From contig JXTB01000342.1 in NCBI GenBank assembly GCA_002914805.1, positions 356,857 to 420,856 of the forward strand: a DNA stretch of 64,000 nt, read 5' to 3'. The translations under genes were made by a program, and so were the position numbers. The stretch comes from Parasponia andersonii. Taxonomy: Eukaryota; Streptophyta; Magnoliopsida; Rosales; Cannabaceae. The notes beneath the pieces are model-generated. The model was not told where the DNA came from. It searched no databases and saw only the letters and a program-made list of their open reading frames with translations. The stretch's first letter is position 1; each line of letters begins with the position of its first letter. Below, one piece after another: positions 11,616 to 23,023 of the stretch.

Positions 11616-12141
11616 TGTTGGGATAGGTGAAATTACCGTAATACCCCTCCAACACCTATTTATCTTTAAGTTACCATCTTTCTATCAAGGAATAATGTTG
11701 TCGATAATTTTGTTCTCAATGACCATTTAGACAAAATTATCAACCAATTCACAAAGTGAATACTAAGATCTTAGATTTAATTATTCCATGAATCTTGAAA
11801 GAACTTAAAGTGGCATTAATGTATAGTATCCTTAACTATTTGGTGTTCTCATCAATTCATAAGCCATAACCTCCAATATGTCAGAGTTCACTTCTAACTT
11901 CATAGAGGTTAGTCTTTTAACAAATCAAAAGACTATAACCCATGAAAGCAAGTCCAGTCAAACATCAAGGATTAAGATTTATATGCTAAGAGCTAGTTTG
12001 TGATAATATAATAATTGAGTTACGACACTCTAATTCTTTATATTACCTGGTCCAGTTTAATACACATAATTTATTTATGTTGTATTAGTATTTCTATCAG
12101 AAGTCAGATACTTCAGTGATTTGAGACACATCATTCCCGTT
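11616..12141 (-). repeat. Inverted LTR fragment
   Basis: About 525 bp matching the reverse complement of roughly 14598-15117 at high identity, for example 'aatacccctccaacacc' against 'ggtgttggaggggtatt'. Homology stops sharply at the left after 'attcccgtt' of the LTR copy. Confidence 0.85.
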
Positions 12142-12621
12142 CATAATTTGCATACGTGTCCATAGTTTATTCTTAGTTTCCAAATGACTAATAAGAGCAT
12201 AACACATAATCTTCTGTTTGATTATATGTCATAATATTTATGTTTTCTTATTTTACTCTAAATGTACTCCAATATTTTGCACAAATTGTCTACTGATTTT
12301 AAATCAGTTACTTTGATTGATAAATCACAAAAGTTGGTGATTTTGTCAAAGTTCATTCCTGATAATTAATACCCTTGTTGAGGGATTTATTATCTTACTT
12401 AAGATAATAAACACCCTTGTTAAGGCGTTTATTATCAAACTGCAAAATTAAATCGAAATAAAGATGTTTGTATTCGATTATTTTTCCCTATGTGTTTAAT
12501 TGAGAATTAAACTTATAGAATTTAATTGTGAATTGAATTCATTAAATTCGATTATGAATTAGATTTATTTTATGACTTTTGTCTAATTGGGAATCTTATT
12601 ATTTTGTAGTTTGAGAAAATA

Positions 12622-14110
12622 TTGTTTCATAGGATAGACAAGATTTCCAGAAAGAGGAAAGAGACAAAGGAATACAGTACAAGGAGTAAAACGAGGACAT
12701 TTATGGTGACATCTCAGCGATCAAAGAGTTTGAACGATAATCAACATGAGGATACCTCTACTGAAAAGAGGTCAGGAGCTTCTCAGTGGTTAGGTTGTTT
12801 AGGAGGCCAAGAAAATTACTCTCTACTGAGGATAGAAGAGATCTCTGGCTAGTGGACTCAGGATCTAGTGTCAATATCTGCAATGACAAGAAATGGTTCA
12901 TTGAATCAAATCAATTAAATGATGTTGGTCGTGATGTGGAAGTGATAGACAATTGAAGAGTTCGAATAAAGGACATAGGCGATGCCTATCTCAAGATCAA
13001 TGATAGCTCTACGATCTTGAAAGATTGCTATTATGTACTAGAATTTGGTTTAAATGCTCTTTCGGTATCGAAGATGTTTAAAAAAGTCTATCGCTTCGAG
13101 TTTGATAAGAAGGTGAAAGTTTTCTACAATAATCTATTGTACTGTGTGGGAGAAATGCAAAATGGACTTTATGTCCTAACTCCAAAGCCATAAAGTACAT
13201 CATCTTTAATCATAAGCATTACTACGCTACAAGAGATGGTGAATGACATCAGGAAGGAGCGCAACACCATCGATTGGCATAAGCGACTCGGACACATGCT
13301 ATGCTCAGAAATTCGCAAACTTATGGAGCTGGGTCACTTGCCTGAAGTAGACATCAGCAACGACATAGACTGTGAGGATTGCAAGAAGCCTGTAAAGTAC
13401 AAGCATCCTCTTGCTACTCGTTATGAGAAAGCTGAGGCATGTTTAGAGTGTGTACATGTGCATATCTGTGAACCTATGGAGGTAGTTTTCTACAAAAAGC
13501 ATACATTATTTATCACCTTTGTTGATGAATATTCAGACTTCGATCAAGTCTATTTTCTCAAGAGATACGATGAAGTCCCAGATGCTTTCCATGAGTTCGA
13601 CAGAAAGGTACGAATGCAACATGACACCAAGGTCAAGAAGTTCAAGATTGAAGCCAAACATGAAGAAGTGGATTCTCTTCGAGACCTGCTGAGGCCAACA
13701 CTAGCCAATCTTGCTATTCCTTATGAATATGCGACTATCTATGAGCTTAGTCATATAGGAGCTGCTGAGAGGTACAACATCAGACTTAAGCAAACCATAG
13801 AGCTGATGTACAAGGAGTTGCTGCTGTCCCATAGATACTGGAATTATGCTTTAAGGACAACTTCATACATCCTCAACTTCATTCCATCAGATAGAGTTGC
13901 TTCGACACATTTTTAGATATGGACGGGCTATGTAGAGAGCTTAGAGCATCTAAAAGTATGGGGTTGCAAAGTATACATATGCAAGAAAGTGGGAGATAAA
14001 GTTGACAAGAATTCAGAAAAGTATTTTCTAATTGGCTATCCAAAGGAAGAGAAGGGCTACATTCTTTACAGACAATCTACGAATACTACCTTCATCAGTA
14101 GAAGTTGAGA
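12622..14110 (+). pseudogene. Copia gag, protease and integrase remnants
   Basis: A short frame from 12622 leads into a protease-like site 'LVDSGSSVNICN' near 12850, then a region with the GAG-pre-integrase pattern. A longer frame (13236-13916) holds 'WHKRLGH' and 'CEDCKK' zinc ligands and a decayed integrase core ('FVDEYSDFDQVYFLK', 'AAERYN', 'YWNYALRTTSYILN'). Stops interrupt it (for example near 12955 and 13190). After 'KEEKGYILY' near 14060 the sequence passes straight to the polypurine tract, so RT and RNase H were deleted. Confidence 0.8.
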
Positions 14111-14303
14111 CAATCTGGAGAATGAGAGAGAAATCCATCAAGATAATGATGAAGAGAGAGCTTATGATCTTCATTGCTTTTCTTAGTCATTAAGTTGTTA
14201 ATTGAACACTTAGTTTTTGCTTTTATTAATTTTGGTCATTTGAAACATTTTAGAATTTTTAGTATGTTATTTTTAGCAATTACGTTTTGGACAAGTGGGA
14301 GAT

Positions 14304-16104
14304 TGTTGGGATTTTTGCCCTAAAAAGTAGATTTCTAATTTTACCCTTTTGAGTATAAACAACTATCTCTTATATGAAATTATGATATTTGCTAGATTAA
14401 ACTATCTTAATTGAACAGTTTATTCATCTGAAAAATATTCTATAACTTTATATGTGTATAAAGAAATAAACGTGATTAAGTATTAATTATGGGGAGACTT
14501 GTTTCTTTATCTAAGTCTAACTGAAGTAGTTTATAATTTGTAAATAAAGATAGAATACTTTATTTACTATAGGTTGTAGTGTTTGTCTATTTCAACGGGA
14601 ATGATGTGTCTCAAATCATTGAAGTATCTGACTTCTGATAGAAATACTAATACAACATAAATAAATTATGTGTATTAAACTGGACCAGGTAATATAGAGA
14701 ATTGGAGTGCCTAACTCAATTCTTATATTATCACAAACTAGCTCTTAGCATATAAATCTTAATCCTTGATGTTTGACTGGACTTGCTTTCATGGGTTATA
14801 GTCTTTTGATTTGTTAAAAAACTAACCTCTATGAAGTTAGAGGTGAACTCTGACATATTGGAGGTTATGGCTTATGAATTGATGGGAATACCAAATAGTT
14901 AAGGACACTATACATTAATGCCACTTTAGGTTCTTTCAAGATTCATAGAATAATTAAATCTAAGATCTTAGTATTCACTTTGTGAATTGGTTGATAATTT
15001 TGTCTAAATGGCCATTGAGAACAAAAGTATCGACAACATTATTCCTTGATAGAAATATGGTAACGTAAAGATAAATAGGTGTTGGAGGGGTATTACAGTA
15101 ATTTCACCTATCCAACTACAACATTGTATAGGGATTATATATGTGGTATAAAATATGCTAGATGGATCGATTAATCAAGGTTAGTTGATTAAATCTCTAT
15201 AAAAGGCATGACATTTAATCTAAGAGTGCAGTATTGGGCCTTTAGTGGAGTGTCCCCTTTACTAATAATATTTATATAAATACCATAATAAGAGTTATTA
15301 TGTATTTATCATAATATTGGAGCTTAGATTATTTGGATCCATTAGGTCCCTTGTCTAGCTCAATTAAACTCATTAATTGGTTGGTGGTATTTGTGAAATT
15401 AGTTTCATGAAACTATGTAAAATAATGATTCTACACATAAGTTGGTATTTTTATAAATAAGTTTCATGAGTTGGACATATTTATAAAAATACACCCGAAG
15501 TCCAAATTGGAGAACAAGCCCAATCCTAATTAGACTAGGGTTAGCAGTTTTGGGTCCTATATATATAAGATATATGAGAGAAAAAAATACACAGTAACTC
15601 GAAGAGAGTCACACGCATAGACACAAGGAGGGAGAGAGAGAGATTTCGGCCAACCTAGGCTAAGTGAGAGTGAAAAAGGTTTTCTACAATCTCATAGTCT
15701 CATCTCACATCCCGGTGTTCTATAGGATCAAGAAAGTGTTCTTGATTGTTCTGCAACGAAGATTTTGACTTGGTGCCCACTCACTTCATCAACTAAGAGC
15801 AAGAGCATAGACAAGAAGATCTAGGGTCGGAGGTTTGATCACCATCAATAAGGAGATCAAGGAGGAACACGCTATAAGAGGTAAACCCTAATTCATCTCT
15901 AGGGTTTTGTATCTAGATTTGATTTATATTATACATGATCCTGTATATGATGCATGTGTGTTATATAGTTATAAAAACTGTTTTCATGTAAAATTCTAAG
16001 ACATAAATCCGTATTTTTTTCCGCTGCGTTCATGATATGATAATGTATTTTCCATATCTGCATGTATGCATGATTTTTCTAAGTGTTAGGTCAATTTACC
16101 AACA
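14304..16104 (+). repeat. 3' LTR of the rearranged copia element
   Basis: Starts 'tgttgggatttttgccc' right after 'aagtgggagat' and ends 'caatttaccaaca'. A TATA-like stretch ('tcctatatatataag', near 15557) and 'ccgctgcg' near the end fit U3/R/U5 organisation. Ends pair as TGTTGG...CCAACA. Confidence 0.78.
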
Positions 16105-16144
16105 CATTTAACTCGATAAAGGAAATGAAAAATTTGAAATAATG

Positions 16145-19100
16145 TGTGATGACCTGACCTTTCGGACTATTAACTACTTACATTTTTAGCTTACTTATTT
16201 AAAAAGAGAAATTTCGACGCTGAAAATTCATGACAATTTTTTTTGTACTTTTATTTCTTTCTAAGAAATTTATATTCATAACTAACCATTTATTGAATTT
16301 GATAATTTTGAAAATAAGTAAAATGCTTCTCGATGGTTAAGTAACCTTTATTTAAATTTGTTTATAAACTTTTTCTTAGGGTGATTTAAATAGTGCGCAA
16401 CTATAAAGAGCTCCCAAGTGAAGAGGAGGGTCACATATAGACCACTTAAGTCCCAAATTCTCCTTAAATAGTTTTAATCTCTTTGACAGAATACTTTAAG
16501 TTTTGCATTTATTTAAATTAAAACATTTTCTCTTTTAGATCTTTTGAAAAATATTCGTTTAAACTCTATTCAATTGAAATATATTTTCAAGTTCAATTTA
16601 ATAAAACTATATATTGTAAAATAACATGCCAAGTTGTAAGTAGGTTTTCAAACAACATTAAGCTTACATAATTGAAATCATTTGTCTCGTAATAAGAATA
16701 TATGCAGAAATGATTTAATGGCAGTATCCTATTACCCGTGCCTCGCATTCATCCCCGCTTCGATTCTAGCTAACCCATCAATCAAATCAGAGGTTTCTTT
16801 CCTTTGGTACCTATAGAATAGATACTCATAAAACGTGAGCTTTCACTCAATGAGTACAATGTAATTCTCACAAAATATTTTATTTATAAACAAACAATCT
16901 TTTATGAAAGTCTGGTTATGTTGTTTTACAAAATCATTACTTTATACTTTATTATAAGATATTGTATCATTATTTTATCACATTTTTTATTACAAAATCT
17001 TTTATCTTTCTTTTGGTCCCTGGTATATATACTGAGTGTGCACTACTGAATGGGAAGATTAGGAGAACGATCTAACTGAAAATATCCATAGTCATAATCT
17101 TAATATACTTTTCTTCGGGAATTCTCGCTTAGAGAAGGTTGGTCTTATTTTCCCTTGGATATCCTCACTTAGTGGAGGTTGGTACGACACCTTTAATTTC
17201 TTTATCTTATTTAGTCTTCTCTTAACATGAGTGGGTACGCTTTAACAACAAATCCAAATTTATATTCCACCATTATAGTATTTTTTTTGTTAAAATATTT
17301 TTACATGATAACATTGTAAAGTAAGTATACATCATTTTTATAGCATATGAAATATATTTTTGTAAGCATACATTATACATAGGCCATACGATAATAAAAC
17401 AAAGGCAAGTTAATACATAAAATAATTTCAAACATATCATATTGTAAACATGAAATATTTTCAAACCATCCATGCCATATGTGAGATTGTACTTACCACG
17501 TAATATGATTATCCTAGTTCCACTCGTTAATTAAGTACGTCTAGGTCAACGTTTTGCCTTAATATATGCATACTCTATTTGTTAGAGTAATTTAAAGTGG
17601 ACTCATACTTTTTTTTAAAAAAAATTCTAATTAATCAGTGGGCTCAAAATAACTAAAACTCAGTTTTGATCAAATATTAAACTTTACATTTGAGAACAAT
17701 GCCATGTTATATTCATTGACTAATTTATACTTTTAACTTAGATGAATGAGATTTAATTCTCCTTAATCTTTATCATGGTGATCTTTTTAATCTATCAATA
17801 ATTTGGTTATTGATTTGATAAATCTCATCCTAAATCAGTTAAGTTTTCTTAGCTTTATTTATTTTTTATCAATTACTTTGAATTATTCTTGATTAATTAT
17901 TTTATTCATAATTAAAAGTCATAATATGATAAGTGAGTCAAACACATTAATGGCTACACAGATTTAAAATCTAAAATTATATTTGGTTTAAAAATTATTA
18001 GGCATTAATTACGCTTTTTAGGTCCATAACTAAACTTAGGCTAAATATAATTAGAGAGACAAATATCATTTATTTCCTAGAAATGATTTCATATCTTAAA
18101 CTTAAGTAACCTTTTCTTATCCCAATTAGAGATCTAAAATAAAATTTTTTATTTATTCTTGTATCAAATTTCCAACCCAAAATTTCAAGTTTTATAGTTT
18201 ATATTTTTGCCTATGATCTTACGATTTTTTAATATTTATGCCCTCCAATAGTAAATATTGAGTTATAGCTTCTCTTTTTGTTAAAAATTATTCCTTTATT
18301 TACTTTTACTCTTTAATATAGTTTTAAAAATGCCAAAAATAACTTTCTCACAGATTTGATCCATATTTTGTCAAAATTACACTTTTGTTCCAAATACTCA
18401 AAGTTTTGGCATTTTAGTCCTTTTAACTTTTAAGCAAACATCTTTAATATTTACAAAGCATTTTTAATAGGTTAAATCTGTTCTAAGGATCTAAGTCTTA
18501 ATCATTAAGCTTAGTTCATTTTTATGCATATTTTATTTTAGGGTCTTACACTTAAAAATCTGCCACTTTTGTGTTTAATCATTTTGATTTTATTATTATT
18601 TAACCTTTATTATTATGAAGTATTCATATTTAGAGGCTTAAGAAATCAACAAAATAAGCTTAAATATAATATAAATTGTATAACATCTAAAATAGATCAA
18701 AGATGTTATTACCCATTTATTCTTTTATAGAATTTATTTAAACACATAACAATCAAGATGAATGAATATTTATCTTTCAAGTTTGAATCTTCATTCTTGG
18801 AGTGTTTGGGAACTTTTCTAAGTATCAATATTTTACTAGAAATCAAAATACTAAAAATTAAACTTTTTATAATTTTAGAGCTAAAAATCTTAATAAACTT
18901 AAATGTGTTTATGCAACCTACCTTCCAAAATCTTTCCTTCTTCTTCCTTACATTTTCATCTCAAAATTAATTTCTAGAGTCTTTATAGGAAAAACAAGAA
19001 AGATGGGTAAATTATTATAGCTCTTGTGGGTTTGAAAGAAAGTGAGGTAAAAAGAGAATTTTTTTTTTTGAGAAAGGATAATTGGAAAAATGAAGATAGT

Positions 19101-19856
19101 TTTAGCTAAGTAATTAGAAGGTTAAGTATGGATTTCCAATTGTCAATGAAGAATCTATTTATAGGCCATCCATAGAAGGTATCTAATAATATACACTTTC
19201 ATATTACATCTAATAATACAAGCACCATTATTACTAATTTTATCAATATATCTTCTTTTCCTATTCCATTACCTTATCTTTTACTTTATTTTTCACTCAT
19301 CCGCTACTTTTGTCTTTAATCTTTCTTCTTTTTCAATTATTTAGAATCCAATACCACTAGCACCCAAAGAATATCTCCACTATATTATTCCTTTTCATAC
19401 ATTTTGAATTATTTTGAAGACAAAAGCTACTAATTAGTTTTGTCTATGTCTTTCACTTTAAATTATGGCTACTAATTTCTAAAGAATATTTCCATTATTA
19501 TTTTTCTTTTCTTACCTTTTGAATTATTTTAGAGACAAAAGCTATCAATTAGTTTTGTCTATATTTTTTCTTTTTAGAATTACCCACTAACTTTATCTCT
19601 TTCCTTTTTCTATTCTACTAATTTATAGTTATTACCTCCCTGAGGTAAACTTCACTAGTCTTCATCATTTTCTATAACTTATTTTCCACCCTTAGATTAA
19701 TTTGTCTACTTAATTTTTTGTATACTTAAATCCTAGCCATTCAAATTATCGCATGATATTATTTTGGTGCAACTATTAACTTTAGGTTATAAAATGTAAC
19801 AATTTTTAATGCGATATAAACATGTCAAATTCTTAATTAGGTTATATTGACGTACA
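16145..19856 (-). mobile_element. Probable long solo LTR (gypsy, Tekay-like)
   Basis: Plus-strand start 'tgtgatgacctgacctttcgg' and end 'ttgacgtaca' give TG...CA, with TAATG at 16140-16144 and 19857-19861. Read on minus, a TATA-like 'cctataaatag' falls near 19150, about 700 bases from the LTR start. The end '...ggtcatcaca' resembles the ends of the other two Tekay-like LTRs here ('gggtcatgaca', 'ggatcgtgaca'). At about 3.7 kb it is long for an LTR and a chance five-base match is possible, so the boundaries are less secure than those of 23024-25177. Confidence 0.5.
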
Positions 19857-20051
19857 TAATGTAATCTTTATAGAATTAATTTATTATTAAGGAAAACTAA
19901 CTTAGAATTTCTAAGTTAAAATAAGGAATAATTATGGTTTTCTCACATAATAAAATTTAACATAATAATCCTGCAGATATAATTTCAAGTATTTGCGAAC
20001 ATAAACTTATTAAAATTTGATACTAAATCTATTAATTATAATTCTACTAAG

Positions 20052-21612
20052 GTTACAAGTCTAGAGATTCCTAAGGGGTTACACAATGTGCTTAAGAATT
20101 ACTGAAGAAGGATGACCTAATCTAGAGTGCCACTCGGACGAGGTGATCTTGACACTTGAAAAAGTAACTAACGGAGATGAAGGTGGAGACTTGGTCTGCC
20201 ACTTTTGCATGCCATCTTTAGTTTGTCCCTTCAAAAGAATTATCCCTGTACGTAGATCCTTCACATGAAAAGTAGATGGTAAGAATTCTATAGAAACATG
20301 GTTAGTGGTGTAAAACTGGTAAATGGAAATAAGATTCTTTTCCATGGAAGGGACACAAAGGACGTTTTGCAAATTAAAAGTTTTAGAAGGAGTATAAAGA
20401 GTTGTGAAACTGGTATTAGTGATTTGGAGTCCTAAGTCATCGCCAATGATAATGTTATCAGAACTAATATAGGGAATATGAAGAGAAAGGTTGCTCAAGT
20501 CAAAAGTAACATGATGAGATGCTCCACTGTCTTGCAACCAAGTCGGAGTGTCTGTGGTTTCAGTATTGGCATAGTGGGCTTGGAGTTGCCATGGTGAAGA
20601 AGGGCATGGTCCTTATGGTCGTTAATGCAGCGAATATTGAGCATTAATGAGGTGATATGTAGGACAACATTTGGCGGTGTGTCCTTGATCACCACATGCT
20701 TGACAATGACCAAGGTAAAGTTTTGGTGGAGGATGGTCATTATGTTTATTGAGTTCCTGGATTATAGGAGGGTCGCCATGTTTTATTGGTTCGCTGAGTG
20801 GAGAGAGCAGCAGTGATTGGAAGTGGTGGCGACGATTGGTGTTTCAAGGATGCCTTTTTATTGATGAGTTTCTCATGGAGTTCATAAAAAATGATTGGGG
20901 TTTCACGAGCACTTACAACATTAGCAATGGACTTGTATTCATCACCAAGGCCTTCAAGGATTTGGTCAGTGAGATCTTTCTCATCAATCGGTTTGTTGGG
21001 GAGGGTAAGTTCATCCACACGTGTCTGAATAAATTGCATGTATTTGGAAATTATTTTTGTGCCCTTGAGTAGTTTTTGATTTGATCTTTGATATGTTTAA
21101 TATGACCACGTGATGGTTTGGCATAGGTGTTGGCTAGGAGATCCCAAGTCGCATGAGAAGATGTGATTTGAGTGAGAAGAGGTTGAAAGGGACTTGAGAC
21201 TATGCCAAGAAGGGTAGAGAAGATGAGACAATCTTGTCATTTCTAAGTGAGGTAAGCCGGGTTGGTGGAATGAGTACCATTCATGGTGATTGTAGGTTCC
21301 GGTGAACGTTAAGTACCATCAATGAATCCGTGGAGATCATAGCCTTCAAGAAGTTCCCGGATCTGAAGACTCCAAGTGATGTAATTGGTTGTCGTGAGTT
21401 TGGTAATGTTAGAGAGGTTGATAGTGAAAAGAGAATGATCATGTTGATTGGTGTTTTCAATGGTGGTGTAGGAGTTGGGAGAGGAGGAAGCATTGTTAGA
21501 AGCTATTAAGTGATAATTTGTGTTTGTTTCTGTGGTGACAGAAGGATAAAAAGAAAGAGAAAAAAAAGGAGAAAAGAAGGTGATCCTAGGATTTTACTGC
21601 TCTTGATACCAT
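20052..21612 (-). pseudogene. Copia gag, protease and integrase start (old element)
   Basis: Read on minus: gag start in the 21500-21280 region, gag core (21039-20746, with 'LPNKPIDEKDLTDQILEGL' and 'FYELHEKLINKK'), a decayed zinc knuckle region, protease 'DSGASHHVTFD' (20537 downwards), 'NVLCVPSMEKNLIS', and the integrase zinc site 'EWHSRLGHPS' near 20110. It continues across the composite insertion at 11598. Frames are broken several times. Confidence 0.87.
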
Positions 21613-21832
21613 ATAAAATAATAGAGTTTAGAAAGTAATGGTTTGTCATTTTCCATTAAGTGATATTGTATTTATATACAATTACAAGATGATCGGGTTG
21701 ATTCCCTCGATTGATTCAAATCAGCCTAAATTTGGTTAATTGCCTAAGATAAAAGGATAGTTATAATTCTTATTAATTAGAGAAAATAAGAAAATTATGA
21801 ACATAATTATTTCAATATACTGTCCTCTAATA
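21613..21832 (-). repeat. 5' LTR of the old copia element
   Basis: Aligns with 3200-3424 throughout, with many substitutions and a few indels, so this insertion is much older than the young copia element nested inside it. PBS (minus) abuts at 21598-21611. GTAAAT follows at 21833-21838. Confidence 0.85.
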
Positions 21833-21838
21833 GTAAAT

Positions 21839-23023
21839 GGGTCTACTAATCCCCTGTGATGAAAATTAGGACTAATTCATTAATATTTTCAAAACTAATC
21901 TCATTGATAAATCACACATGCAAAATTACTTGCATATCCTATTTTTGCAACAAACTTTAAACTATTTTAGCTACCATCGTCGATCGTGATCCTGACCCCG
22001 ACGATGGTACCTCTTCTCGATTAGGGTCAAAAAATTTTGATTGTTGTCGAACTTATTTGGCTGCTTCTCCTGATTGTTCTGATCATTTTTCGACCGATGA
22101 CTGAAAAATTTTGATCACAATCAAAAAATTTTGACTGGGAGTCGAACCATCGTTCGTCCATAGTCGAACAATTTAATTGGGATCAAAGCCATGGTCAAAA
22201 ATTTTCAACTAGCATTCGGCCATAGTAGAATAATTTTTATCCCAGTCGAACATAGTGAGCTACCTCCGTCACTTTTGACTTTTTCGACTATAGTCGAGTC
22301 AGGGATAATTTTTGAACTCTGAAATATTCATTAAATGACATAGTAATAAAAATCCTATTTTTGTAAATATTTTATAAATTGTCACTCTTTTCATCACATG
22401 TATTTAAAAGAGGGTCAAAATTGAAAATTCTCATTTATTCATTCATTTTCAAAACATTTCATTATGGTTAAGTAAAATTGCAAGTAGATTGATTTTAGAT
22501 ACTAATTAAGGGTGAATTAACTGAATTAGATGGCTAAGAGAATTGAGCAAATCAGGTTGTGACAAATCAGCGAATAGAATCTTGCTTGATGATTATGCTA
22601 AAAAGAAAATTTGAGACTTATAAACTTGATACTTCTACTACTCTAAAGATATAATTATATTAACGAAATTATAAACCATTAAACCATAAAAGATGACTTT
22701 GTAAGGTCTAAAAGTTTGGCATTTTAAATGGCAAAGTTTTGAGAACTCAAATTGATACAAGAGATGGAGATGTTGTTACAATAAGTCTAAAGTTGTTACA
22801 ATAAGTTTGAAATTGTTACAACAAGTGTTGTTCTACAACAACCAAAATTTGCATTAATCTTTATATGGAAACCTTTTAGAATGTGTGTAAACGATTTTGT
22901 TTTCATATTTGATGATTCTAATGATAATATTAGTGAAATATAAATAGAGTTTTGTATATAGCTGTTTAGGATATTTTCATATCAATTTTTAATCAATTCT
23001 ATTTATATTTACCATATATATAT
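21839..23023. other. Intergenic sequence with short internal repeats
   Basis: No gene seen. 21990-22310 is built from loosely repeated pieces: 'attttgatc', 'ttttgact', 'gtcgaac' and 'tttcgac' recur many times. 22770-22840 has about three tandem pieces of 'ttgttacaataagt' with variations. Confidence 0.5.

Larger units (their letters stand above)
11616..16104 (+). mobile_element. Rearranged Ty1/copia element with one full LTR
   Basis: Bounded by TG at 11616 and CA at 16104, with CATTT on both sides (11611-11615 and 16105-16109). The right end is an LTR of about 1.8 kb (14304-16104) preceded by the polypurine tract 'acaagtgggagat'. Between lie remnants of gag, protease and integrase (about 12620-14110); RT and RNase H are absent. 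The left end is not a normal 5' LTR: 11616-12141 is the reverse complement of an internal part of the right LTR. No PBS was found. The element is dead. Confidence 0.72.
11599..20051. mobile_element. Unknown element of about 240 bp with 9-bp TSD, later invaded
   Basis: GTTACAAGT occurs at 11590-11598 and 20052-20060. Removing everything between, with one copy, restores the old copia integrase reading through 'TCNAYHCNKSHK' without a frame change, so this is a genuine insertion with a 9-bp duplication. After subtracting the nested copia element (11616-16104) and solo LTR (16145-19856), only about 240 bp of AT-rich sequence remains (11599-11615, 16110-16144, 19862-20051). Nine bases is typical of Mutator-like elements, but no clear terminal inverted repeats are visible, so the class is open. 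Confidence 0.6.
3200..21832 (-). mobile_element. Old Ty1/copia (Ale-like) retrotransposon, split by nested insertions
   Basis: Related LTRs occur at 3200-3424 (3' LTR) and 21613-21832 (5' LTR), flanked by GTAAAT at 3194-3199 and 21833-21838. Reading on minus: PBS at 21598-21611 (complement of 'tgctcttgatacca'), gag, protease and integrase start (21500-20061), integrase and RT (11598-9568), RNase H (4117-3500), then a polypurine tract ('gagggggta') beside 3424. Removing the inserts leaves about 4.7 kb, a normal size for this lineage. All coding parts carry stops and frameshifts. Frame continuity across both breakpoints shows this was one element. Confidence 0.88.

Noticed and set aside
18540..18550. 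'gggtcttaca' as an alternative right end of the solo LTR that starts at 16145
   Set aside because: No five-base duplication matches the left flank there, while TAATG does at 19857. Kept only as an alternative.
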